The notes beneath the pieces are model-generated. The model was not told the DNA's origin. It made no database searches and saw only the letters and a list, made by a program, of their open reading frames with translations. From contig CALLJS010000017.1 of NCBI GenBank assembly GCA_938050045.1, positions 124,001 through 188,000 on the forward strand: a stretch of 64,000 nt of DNA, in the 5' to 3' direction. The first letter of the stretch is position 1; every line of letters starts with the position of its first letter. The stretch is from an uncultured Sphingomonadaceae bacterium (GTDB taxonomy: Bacteria; Pseudomonadota; Alphaproteobacteria; Sphingomonadales; Sphingomonadaceae). Positions 52,001-58,785 of the stretch are shown here, in pieces. A program made the translations under genes and the position numbers.

Positions 52001-52253
52001 CCATTTGATCGCGCGGCAACAGGCCATAGTGCCGTAATGCTTTTAACAGGGCAGTACGACGCCCTTTATAGCGGTCTCTGCGGCGGCGCATCGCGCGGGC
52101 ATCGCGCCGATCAACCGCGAGGCTTGCCCCTGATTTGGGATCGCGGCCATCGGAAAATATACGAACCCCGATATCACGAATAATATCACCATCATAATAG
52201 CACCAACCGATTGAATTGGTCCCAATATCCAGCCCAAGCTTTGTGCTAACCAT
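49017..52253 (-). CDS. cas9: type II-C Cas9 endonuclease (about 1078 aa)
   Basis: ORF 49017-52274; start refined to ATG 52253 preceded by GGAGGTGAAA; RuvC-I LGLDIGTNSIGW, HNH CPYCGEQVTIEMLMNSEADVDHIIPYSKCLDDGAANKIICHSHCNREKG, RuvC-III HRHHAIDAAVVG; no csn2 or cas4 next to it. Confidence 0.99.
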   Translation of the reverse strand: MVSTKLGLDIGTNSIGWCYYDGDIIRDIGVRIFSDGRDPKSGASLAVDRRDARAMRRRRDRYKGRRTALLKALRHYGLLPRDQMAAKALEIFDPYILRVTALDEEITLHQLGRALFHLNQRRGFKSNRKADRVAGEDGKIASGTKALDAEMERLQARTLGEFLLKRDVSQTVKGASKNGKTKTISIGKRVRMRPEGDGYDFYPDRRHYQDEFAQIWQAQQKYHRAILTQEAHDAIARIIFFQRPLKAQVVGFCTFSGWNGVPADERRIAKAHPLFQQRRLYEEVNQLEIEIAGASSRKLTMDERDALIMKLQNSKKVTFKSLAKTLKLASGERFNKESENRKDLLGDEVRAAMNAKKCFNGQWGAFSTQDQLAIIHQLTEEENTEKLLHWLMEQHQLDAETATNIANVRLPEGYGRFGIMATQMLLKELKQEVITYAEAAKRAGFNHSDQRTGKNITQLPYYGEILTRDIAPGKEEYRDDTERQYGKITNPTVHIGMNQLRKLINAIIKIHGRPDYIYVELARELKLNDKQKAEQNRRIKRNTDAAKARGEILESMGQRDNGGNRMLLRLWEELNPKNALDRRCPYCGEQVTIEMLMNSEADVDHIIPYSKCLDDGAANKIICHSHCNREKGQQTPWGRWGKTDRWPIIQAQVARMHTSKQWRFGPNAMEKVEKDGGFIARQLTDTQYLARLAAKYVGALYTPDEGCRVYAVTGRMTSMLRRLWGLNDILADHNWVENEHSNAPKNRLDHRHHAIDAAVVGATDRAMIQKIATAAGRAETQNLDKKFDGLPQPWKGFRDDLRTALLATTISHKADHGRRKKPEPGKDNTSGRLHNETAYGLTGRTNAKGAPIVVTRKPLLSLQPKDLTNPERMSDHVLQDALYTATRDTSGKAFESALRAFAKRDGPYKGIRRVRLCEALKVIPITDKHGKAYKAYKGDANARFDVWRMPNGKWITKWKDRDGAAHNSIISMFDAHQSGMAEIKPHPAAKRILSLRQNDMMAIERDGENIIARVVKFAASGAIQLAPDNEAGSLKARDADAIDPFKYINTSASGLQKMKARQIGINELGHIFDPGPLD

Positions 52254-52273
52254 TTTCACCTCCAAATTTAACA

Positions 52274-52304
52274 CCCTACAATAAAAATCAATGCCCTACA
52301 ATAA
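52274..52304. repeat. two direct copies of CCCTACAATAA in the cas9 5' region, 20 bp apart
   Basis: 52274-52284 and 52294-52304, exact. Confidence 0.9.
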
Positions 52305-52326
52305 GATATACATTGACTTCTGACTT

Positions 52327-52355
52327 ATTATAGTTTAGGCAGCTTTTAGTGCTAA
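52327..52355 (-). promoter_or_regulatory. predicted cas9 promoter
   Basis: minus strand TTAGCA (52355-52350) - 17 bp - TATAAT (52332-52327); implied start near 52320. Confidence 0.6.
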
Positions 52356-52362
52356 GAAATTT

Positions 52363-52402
52363 ACTCACTCTCAGTAGGATTCAAACCTAATTGAGAGTGA
52401 GT
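52363..52402. repeat. hairpin between cas9 promoter and tracrRNA locus
   Basis: ACTCACTCTCA / TGAGAGTGAGT perfect 11-bp inverted repeat with inner TAGG/CCTA and loop ATTCAAA. Confidence 0.85.
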
Positions 52403-52544
52403 TAGCAATCATTTAGAAGTGTTGTGAAAGAATATTAGCACAAGAGGATGGTGTCCACAACTATCTTCGAACATACAATATTTGATATTATACGATTAAT
52501 TAGTAGACATCTTATTGTAGTTTCAGTTGGGCCGTGATTTTTAT

Positions 52545-52570
52545 TTGACAATAATGGTCAAATCTATAGT
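52545..52570 (+). promoter_or_regulatory. predicted short tracrRNA promoter
   Basis: TTGACA (52545-52550) and TATAGT (52565-52570); spacing only 14 bp. Confidence 0.55.
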
Positions 52571-52576
52571 TATAGA

Positions 52577-52653
52577 TTATTAGAAATCACGGTCCAGTTG
52601 TTAACAAGCAGCTTGACTGCACCAAATAAGGCAGAGGCTACGGCCTCTGTTTT
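52577..52653 (+). ncRNA. tracrRNA (short form)
   Basis: anti-repeat TATTAGAAATCACGGTCCAG (52578-52597) is the exact reverse complement of 20 nt of the CRISPR repeat; GCAG-CTTGA-CTGC hairpin; terminator CAGAGGC-TACG-GCCTCTG then TTTT. Confidence 0.92.
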
Positions 52654-52893
52654 CATATTGGCCTGATATTTTTATCATGACATGTTCGTTCTAAACAGTG
52701 CAATCATTCAAATTGACGCCGCTTCATTGACGCCGCTTCATTGATCCTGTGGTATTGTTTTTCGTATGCCCTTCCGTGCGGCTCTTGCGCGCGACATGCC
52801 GATATTCTGTATGAATTTTGATGAAACTCCGTGCATGAATATGCCAATGGGCCTTAATCAGACTTATATGGGAGAGACAGGGATAGGAAAAAA

Positions 52894-52969
52894 TGGTGCC
52901 GAATATCCGACTCGAACGGATGACCTACCGCTTACAAGGCGGTTGCTCTACCAGCTGAGCTAATTCGGC
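52894..52969 (-). tRNA. tRNA-Thr (anticodon TGT)
   Basis: reverse strand GCCGAATTAGCTCAGCTGGTAGAGCAACCGCCTTGTAAGCGGTAGGTCATCCGTTCGAGTCGGATATTCGGCACCA folds as a cloverleaf with encoded CCA. Confidence 0.97.
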
Positions 52970-53027
52970 ACATAAAACGGAAAATCTGGTATATTCCGAT
53001 TCAAACTTTATGCATGCGCCCTTAGCC

Positions 53028-53942
53028 TTAAATCACACCAAAGGTCCAGCCCTCTTGTGCAGCAATTTCACTTTTCATCGCATTTGGTGACCAAAATTGA
53101 TGGTTTGAGGCGGCGAGACGCATCCAAGCTGCGGTAATGATCGCATCGGTGCTATGATCGTCATAGTTGGTTAATATTTCGCTAATGGGGCTATGTAAAT
53201 TTATCAGCGCCGCGTCTAAATGTGCTTTATCGCGTATTTTGCTATATCCTTTTGGCACGCCCGCAGCCCGAGCGGCGATGCTGGTATAAATTTCGACAAT
53301 CATCGGGCCGTGTTTTGGAATAGGGTCAAAGGGCCATATCGGGATAGCACCGCTCAATTGATGCAGCACGCGCATCCCCGTCAGGCTAGATTTTCCGACT
53401 TGCGCTGCACCTACGAGATTAAAGCAGCTCGCGCTCTGAGCGCGTGAGGGGGCATGGGGGGTAATGCGTTGGTGTTTTTCAACGCGGCGCAGGCGTCCTA
53501 GCCCTTTGTTATGCGCTTTAGGATCATCCCCAAATAAATCACCGACATATTCTTTGCTATGGCGAAAATGCCGAGCAGCCTCTGGATGGCTCAGCATTGA
53601 GAAGGCGGATAGAAAGGGATCATCGGCGCATATTTTATCGACTAAGGCCCATAAAGATTTGGGGTCGCTTGGGCTGACGTTCCATTGCGGGAAATAAGCG
53701 CCTTTATCGGCAAAGGGCAGGGCGAAGGAGAGATCAAGGCCGATGAGTATGTCATTGCTCTGAGCGGCTTGTTTGAGCATCCAATCGCGCAGTTCCGCGC
53801 GCGACCAATATTTATGCTGCGTGGGGCGCATCAATTGCGGGGCATTATCCCCGCTAGCAACAGCAAGGGCCAATCCTTTTGGATGCGCGACATTTTGCCC
53901 CGACCAATCGATACAAGCGAAAGAGGAGAAATTTCTGTTCAT
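53028..53942 (-). CDS. DUF429-like predicted RNase H-fold protein / hypothetical
   Basis: 304 aa; FACIDWSGQN, ILIGLDLSFALPF, HSTDAIITAAWMR. Confidence 0.6.
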   Translation of the reverse strand: MNRNFSSFACIDWSGQNVAHPKGLALAVASGDNAPQLMRPTQHKYWSRAELRDWMLKQAAQSNDILIGLDLSFALPFADKGAYFPQWNVSPSDPKSLWALVDKICADDPFLSAFSMLSHPEAARHFRHSKEYVGDLFGDDPKAHNKGLGRLRRVEKHQRITPHAPSRAQSASCFNLVGAAQVGKSSLTGMRVLHQLSGAIPIWPFDPIPKHGPMIVEIYTSIAARAAGVPKGYSKIRDKAHLDAALINLHSPISEILTNYDDHSTDAIITAAWMRLAASNHQFWSPNAMKSEIAAQEGWTFGVI

Positions 53943-54040
53943 TTTGCAGTGATAAAGGTCAATGCGCGTAAAGCCTAGAGTAATTGGCTGTGATGCACAA
54001 GAAATGCTAAAATTGCCCCAAAAAAGACTTCTGCAAAAAA

Positions 54041-54082
54041 GGCCCGAAAAAAAAGGCCCAAAAAAAAAGGCCCAAAAAAAAA
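54041..54082. repeat. 14-bp tandem repeat GGCCC(A/G)AAAAAAAA x3
   Basis: 54041-54054, 54055-54068, 54069-54082. Confidence 0.9.
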
Positions 54083-54102
54083 GGCAAGGCCTAAGCCCTG
54101 CC
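54083..54102 (-). terminator. intrinsic terminator downstream of mechanosensitive channel gene
   Basis: minus strand GGCAGGGC-TTAG-GCCTTGCC followed by T9. Confidence 0.8.
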
Positions 54103-54123
54103 TCTCTTTACTATAGCCGATGC

Positions 54124-55329
54124 TTATTTCTTTTTAGCCGCTGGTTTTTTAGCCGCTGGTTTTTTAGCCACTGGTTTATCACCTTGCATATTATCTAATA
54201 CTCTAGATGCTGCATCGCGGCCACCAAGACCAAAGGCGATGGCCCCTGCAACCGTAGCACCAATGATAATCGCTAATGGGCCATATTGCGTGATTGGCCC
54301 GCCGACTTCCATATAAGATAGGCCCATTGCTGCGAATACGAATACTGTACCATAACGAATGATCTTAGCCGAACCTTCGCTTGCAAAATTCGCAAGGATG
54401 TTGGCAATAAAGAAGCCTGCTGCGATAATTACCGCACCAAATAATACTTTGCCGCCCAGCGCCAACACTGTTTTCAATATGTTGGTCAATTCTGGGAAGT
54501 TAAGAAGTTTGGTTGCTGCAATCGCGCCAAAAATCATAATGGCAACGGTAACGGCTTTGCTGATAAGGCTGCTTGCTGTCATACCGTTTGGCAAGATACC
54601 TATTGCGCCAACGGATTGGTCAAGGCCTAGGCCTGGCAATACATCTTCGATAAGATCCGCAATCCAACGCGCGATGAAGAATGCAATTCCAAGGACAAGA
54701 GCCGCGCCGATGACCAATGGAATAGCACCAGCAATGGTTTCTAATAATTCAATGGCTGGCCCGCTGATGGATTCAATACCCAATTGATCGAGGGCTGCGA
54801 TAGCCACTGGAACAATGATAAGAACATAGACAATTGTGCCGATAACACCGCTAATTTTGCTATTGCCCGTGACATCATCAACGCCGCCTTTATTGGCCCA
54901 TTTGTCGAAATTCACTGTGCTTAATGTTGTTTCGATCAATTGTTTAACAATGCGCGCTACCATAGCACCCACAAAGAAGATCAATCCAGCACCAATTAAA
55001 TTAGGGATGAAGCCCATGATATTATTGAGCAGCGTTTGAACGGGTTCAATCACGCTGGTGAGTTGGAAAATAGTCAAAACAGCAATCAGACCAAAGAGCC
55101 AGATTAACAGACCAACTATTTTACTGAGCGATTGTCCGACGGACTCGCCAGAGCCAGATACATTTTGAAGAAATCCAATTCTGTCAACCAAACGGGCAAA
55201 TACCCATTTGGCGACCTTGGCCAAAACCCATGTTACCAAGATTGTGATAGCCGCTAATGCAATTTGTTTTGCCGTTGCTGGGTCAAATTCATACCCACCA
55301 AGCGCCTCTAGATTAAAATTATCTAACAT
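54124..55329 (-). CDS. mechanosensitive ion channel family protein with TM-helix repeats and Lys/Ala/Pro tail
   Basis: 401 aa; repeated GFIPNLIGAGLIFFVGAMVARIVKQL / GAIPLVIGAALVLGIAFFIARWIADLIEDVLPGLG modules; C-terminal AKKPAAKKPAAKKK. Confidence 0.85.
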   Translation of the reverse strand: MLDNFNLEALGGYEFDPATAKQIALAAITILVTWVLAKVAKWVFARLVDRIGFLQNVSGSGESVGQSLSKIVGLLIWLFGLIAVLTIFQLTSVIEPVQTLLNNIMGFIPNLIGAGLIFFVGAMVARIVKQLIETTLSTVNFDKWANKGGVDDVTGNSKISGVIGTIVYVLIIVPVAIAALDQLGIESISGPAIELLETIAGAIPLVIGAALVLGIAFFIARWIADLIEDVLPGLGLDQSVGAIGILPNGMTASSLISKAVTVAIMIFGAIAATKLLNFPELTNILKTVLALGGKVLFGAVIIAAGFFIANILANFASEGSAKIIRYGTVFVFAAMGLSYMEVGGPITQYGPLAIIIGATVAGAIAFGLGGRDAASRVLDNMQGDKPVAKKPAAKKPAAKKK

Positions 55330-55586
55330 TTTATCCCCTTACTTTTATCAAAAAGAACAGACTAAGTCCATGCGAGAGTGTTAGCAGCTTCTTCAGAATT
55401 TGAATAGGTGTAAATCTTGTGATTCAGAGTATGGTAACAATATCATGCGTAAAGAGTTGTAAACTAAATCGTTTGCCGTTGTGATTTTGATCAAAAGCCA
55501 GCGATACAGCCGATAAATTTATCGCAGCTATGCATAAAAAGAGCAAGATAGCGGGAAAAGTCTGCAAGGCAGCCGATAAAGCTGTA

Positions 55587-56129
55587 TCATTTGCTCCAAT
55601 CGGCGTTCAGATACCCAATTAAACCCTGCAAGGGCTGCACATCCGAAGCAAAAGGCTGTTGATATTTGTCATCATCGGGATTGCAGGAAAATGCCACTAA
55701 GGCTTGAAAGGCTGGTGTTTGCGCGCGTTGCCATTGCCCAATTTGAAATTGAACATCTGGATTTTCTATTATGTTATTATCTTGGTCATATTGTTTAAGG
55801 CTGCGTATTGTATAAGATTGTGCGTCGCAATTTATAGTCACCTTCATTCGGCTATCGATAATGACCATTTGCAAATGTCTATCGGTTTTCACTTCACCAA
55901 AATTTAAGTTAGAAATCGATAGGCTTGGATATTCCGCCGAGCCGCTTAAGCTATTTTTATCGGCAAATAATAATTGGCTAGAAAGATTATTGCTCTCACC
56001 ACTCATGCGCTCATCTATCAATAACCATTGGCTCATGCTCTGATAAGCTGAGACGGCGGACATAGGAAATTGCAAGGCGGCTATTAAGGCAGCGCTTCCG
56101 ATGCAATATTTAGCTTTGTTTTTTTGCAC
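55587..56129 (-). CDS. hypothetical secreted protein
   Basis: 180 aa; N-terminal hydrophobic segment CIGSAALIAALQFPMSAVSAY. Confidence 0.7.
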   Translation of the reverse strand: MQKNKAKYCIGSAALIAALQFPMSAVSAYQSMSQWLLIDERMSGESNNLSSQLLFADKNSLSGSAEYPSLSISNLNFGEVKTDRHLQMVIIDSRMKVTINCDAQSYTIRSLKQYDQDNNIIENPDVQFQIGQWQRAQTPAFQALVAFSCNPDDDKYQQPFASDVQPLQGLIGYLNADWSK

Positions 56130-57441
56130 GTAATTCGCTCCAATAGTTTAATCTTTCTCGGACTTTTCTCTCAAACCCTCTGGCAACGGGTTGGTAAAAT
56201 TCGGCACTGTCCATGCCCTCTGGCCAATAATTATCGCCAGAAAACCCATCGTCATCATTATGATCATAGCTATAATCTTTACCATAGCCAATATTTTTCA
56301 TCAATTGGGTCGGCGCGTTCAATATATTGCGGGGCGGGATAAGCGATCCAGTTTCTCTAGCGGATTTGAAAGAGGATTTTTGCGCGGCATAAAGCGCATT
56401 AGATTTGGGCGCGGTGGCACAATAGAGACAGGCCTGCACAATCGCCAATTCGCCCTCGGGCGAACCAAGAAAATTATAAGCCTCTTTGGCAGCGATGCAT
56501 TGGCTTAGGGCATTGGGATCGGCCAACCCAATATCCTCGCTGGCAAAACGCACAATGCGGCGTAATATATATAGCGGTTCTTCGCCCGCGACTAACATTC
56601 GGGCTAGCCAGTATAGCGCGGCTTGAGGGTCGCTGCCGCGCATGGATTTATGCAAGGCGGAAATAAGATTATAATGGCCATCACCGCTTTTGTCATAGAC
56701 CGCGACGCGGCGTTGCAGAAATTTAGCTAGAGCAGCAGAGTCGAGCGGCGTGTCAATTTTGACCGAAAATAATGTCTCCGCTTGGTTGAGCAAAAAACGC
56801 CCATCGCCATCCGCCGATGCAACCATAGCATCGCGTGCTTCATCGGTGAGCGGCAATTTTTGCTGCATCAATGTCTCGGCCCGCACGAGCAGACCCGATA
56901 ATGCAATAGGGTCGAGCCGATTCAATATTACGATTTGAGCGCGGCTTAGCAAAGCTGCATTGAGTTCAAAGCTAGGGTTTTCGGTGGTAGCCCCAACCAA
57001 TGTGACAATGCCTTGCTCGACAAAGGGCAGAAACCCATCTTGCTGCGCTTTGTTAAACCTGTGGATTTCATCGACAAATAATAGGGTTTTTTTACCCGTC
57101 AGAGCTATTTTCTCTGCTTCGCTAAATGCTTTTTTGAGATCCGCGACCCCCGAAAAAACCGCACTCAGCGGCTTATAATGCATATGCGTTTCGGCTGCTA
57201 ATAATCTTGCGATGCTTGTTTTGCCAGTGCCAGGAGGCCCCCATAATATGATCGAAGATAATTTCCCAGCGGCCACCATACGGCCAATCGATCCATCCTC
57301 ACCTGTGATATGGTCTTGGCCGATGATTTGCGATAATGAATTGGGCCGTAGCCTATCCGCCAGCGGCGCATCATCGCGCAAGCTCTCGGCATGGCGTGTG
57401 CTTTGTTCGGTTGGCGGATCATTTTGGAACAAATCGCTCAT
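56110..57441 (-). CDS. rarA: replication-associated recombination protein A (RarA/MgsA AAA+ ATPase)
   Basis: 443 aa; PLADRLRPNSLSQIIGQDHI, ILWGPPGTGKTSIARLLA, VDEIHRFNKAQQDGFLPFVE, LVGATTENPSFELNAALLSR. Confidence 0.96.
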   Translation of the reverse strand: MSDLFQNDPPTEQSTRHAESLRDDAPLADRLRPNSLSQIIGQDHITGEDGSIGRMVAAGKLSSIILWGPPGTGKTSIARLLAAETHMHYKPLSAVFSGVADLKKAFSEAEKIALTGKKTLLFVDEIHRFNKAQQDGFLPFVEQGIVTLVGATTENPSFELNAALLSRAQIVILNRLDPIALSGLLVRAETLMQQKLPLTDEARDAMVASADGDGRFLLNQAETLFSVKIDTPLDSAALAKFLQRRVAVYDKSGDGHYNLISALHKSMRGSDPQAALYWLARMLVAGEEPLYILRRIVRFASEDIGLADPNALSQCIAAKEAYNFLGSPEGELAIVQACLYCATAPKSNALYAAQKSSFKSARETGSLIPPRNILNAPTQLMKNIGYGKDYSYDHNDDDGFSGDNYWPEGMDSAEFYQPVARGFERKVRERLNYWSELRAKKQS

Positions 57442-57534
57442 ATATTCGTCTGTAAATATTTACGCAAAAAAATCCAGCGGCAAGTCGGCCAAACTATCAT
57501 GAAGCATGAAAGATAGCGGCACTTAGATACGCTA

Positions 57535-58683
57535 TTATCTGTTTCTCGCGGATATAATTTTAATATATTTATCGGCCAACACTTGGTTGATATTATCCCA
57601 ATCATAGGTGCGCGATAAAGCCTCGCCTGCTCGACCATGCGTATCTCTGAGCGCAGGGTTTTCGATATAATTTTCTAATGCGTGCGCAAATTTTTGGGCT
57701 TTCCCAGGCGTTATCAACATACCATTATGATTATCAACAACCAAGCTCACACTGCCTGCCGCGCGCGCCGCCACTATGGGAACGCCGCTCGCCATGGCTT
57801 CTAATGTGACATTGCCAAATGTTTCGGTAATGGATGGATTGAATAATATATCCATCGATGCAACCGCGCGGCCTAAATCTGACCCGCTTTGAAATCCTAC
57901 GAAAATAGCTTCGGGTATTTTTTGCGCAAACCAATTTTTGGCAGGGCCTTTTCCAATCACCAAAATTTTGAACTTGTGCGGGCCGCTGCGCAATTTCTCA
58001 ATCGTTTTGGCAAAAATGTCCAATCCTTTTTCCATGACCAAACGGCCCAAAAATCCAATGACAATATCACCCTCTTTTATGCCAAGAGAAGCGCGCCATG
58101 CATCGCTACGTTTGCTGGGATCAAATATTTCACGGTCAATCCCGCGCGACCAAATGCTAATATCATCGTGCATTTTTTGTTCACGCAATATGGTCGCCAT
58201 GGATTCTGATGGCACAACCAACGCATCACAGCGCTGATAATAGCGTCTTAGCAATGTTATCATTAATGGTTCGATAAACCCCATTCCATAATAATGCGCA
58301 TAGCTATCAAAACGTGTGTGCACAGATGATAATATCGGCAGCGCCCTGCTACGCGCCCATGTAACGGCCCGATGCCCGACCAAATCAGGGCTCGATGTAT
58401 GGACTATATTGGGGTTAAATTCGCTTAAATTCCTTTTAATATGGGGTGTAATCGCAAGCGGGAAACGATATTCCTCTCGGCCAGGTATGGCAAAGGATGG
58501 GATCGAAATAAGCTCGCCTGTTGCGCGAAATGCGGGTTTTGAAATTGTGGGTGAATAGATTCTGACCTTTGCGCCTTTATTGAGCAAATAACCCACCAAT
58601 TGATTAAGTGCTTTATTGGCTCCATCTCGAACATAATTATAATTACCGCTGAATAGAGCAATTCTTAGTTCGTCGATTTGCAT
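57535..58683 (-). CDS. glycosyltransferase family 4
   Basis: 382 aa; GFLGRLVMEKGLDIFAKTIEKL, FNPSITETFGNVTLEAMASGVPIVAARAAGSVSLV. Confidence 0.93.
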   Translation of the reverse strand: MQIDELRIALFSGNYNYVRDGANKALNQLVGYLLNKGAKVRIYSPTISKPAFRATGELISIPSFAIPGREEYRFPLAITPHIKRNLSEFNPNIVHTSSPDLVGHRAVTWARSRALPILSSVHTRFDSYAHYYGMGFIEPLMITLLRRYYQRCDALVVPSESMATILREQKMHDDISIWSRGIDREIFDPSKRSDAWRASLGIKEGDIVIGFLGRLVMEKGLDIFAKTIEKLRSGPHKFKILVIGKGPAKNWFAQKIPEAIFVGFQSGSDLGRAVASMDILFNPSITETFGNVTLEAMASGVPIVAARAAGSVSLVVDNHNGMLITPGKAQKFAHALENYIENPALRDTHGRAGEALSRTYDWDNINQVLADKYIKIISARNR

Positions 58684-58785
58684 TCATACAGATCCTAAAT
58701 AGAGTAAGCCCCAGCCAGGCCTGACCCTAGACTCAATATCCATCATTTCAATAGTAATTTTTACTGAATCGACTATGGCTGCTGC

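Larger units (their letters stand above)
52498..52653 (+). ncRNA. candidate long-form tracrRNA / natural single-guide RNA
   Basis: extended -10 TGATATTAT (52483-52491); 22-nt guide-like segment (52498-52519); degenerate repeat GTTTCAGTTGGGCCGTGATTTTTA (52520-52543) that can pair with 52581-52605; then the tracrRNA body and terminator. Confidence 0.6.

Noticed and set aside
52254-52274. ORF-track start of Cas9 at 52274 (MLNLEVKM...)
   Set aside because: The internal ATG at 52253 has a strong Shine-Dalgarno (GGAGGTG) and gives the usual short Cas9 N-terminus MVSTKLGLDIGTNSIGW.
52363-52402. TAGGATTCAAACCTA inside the hairpin looks like a tRNA T-arm / att remnant
   Set aside because: Loop is ATTCAAA rather than TTCRANN and the remaining tRNA arms are absent; the 11-bp outer stem is not tRNA-like.
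52766-52963. 65-aa plus-strand ORF
   Set aside because: Overlaps the tRNA-Thr gene on the opposite strand; composition not protein-like.
53962-54198. 78-aa plus-strand ORF (KKGPKKKAQKKRQ...)
   Set aside because: It is a translation of the poly-A/GGCCC tandem repeat and terminator region antisense to the channel gene; low complexity, no RBS evidence.
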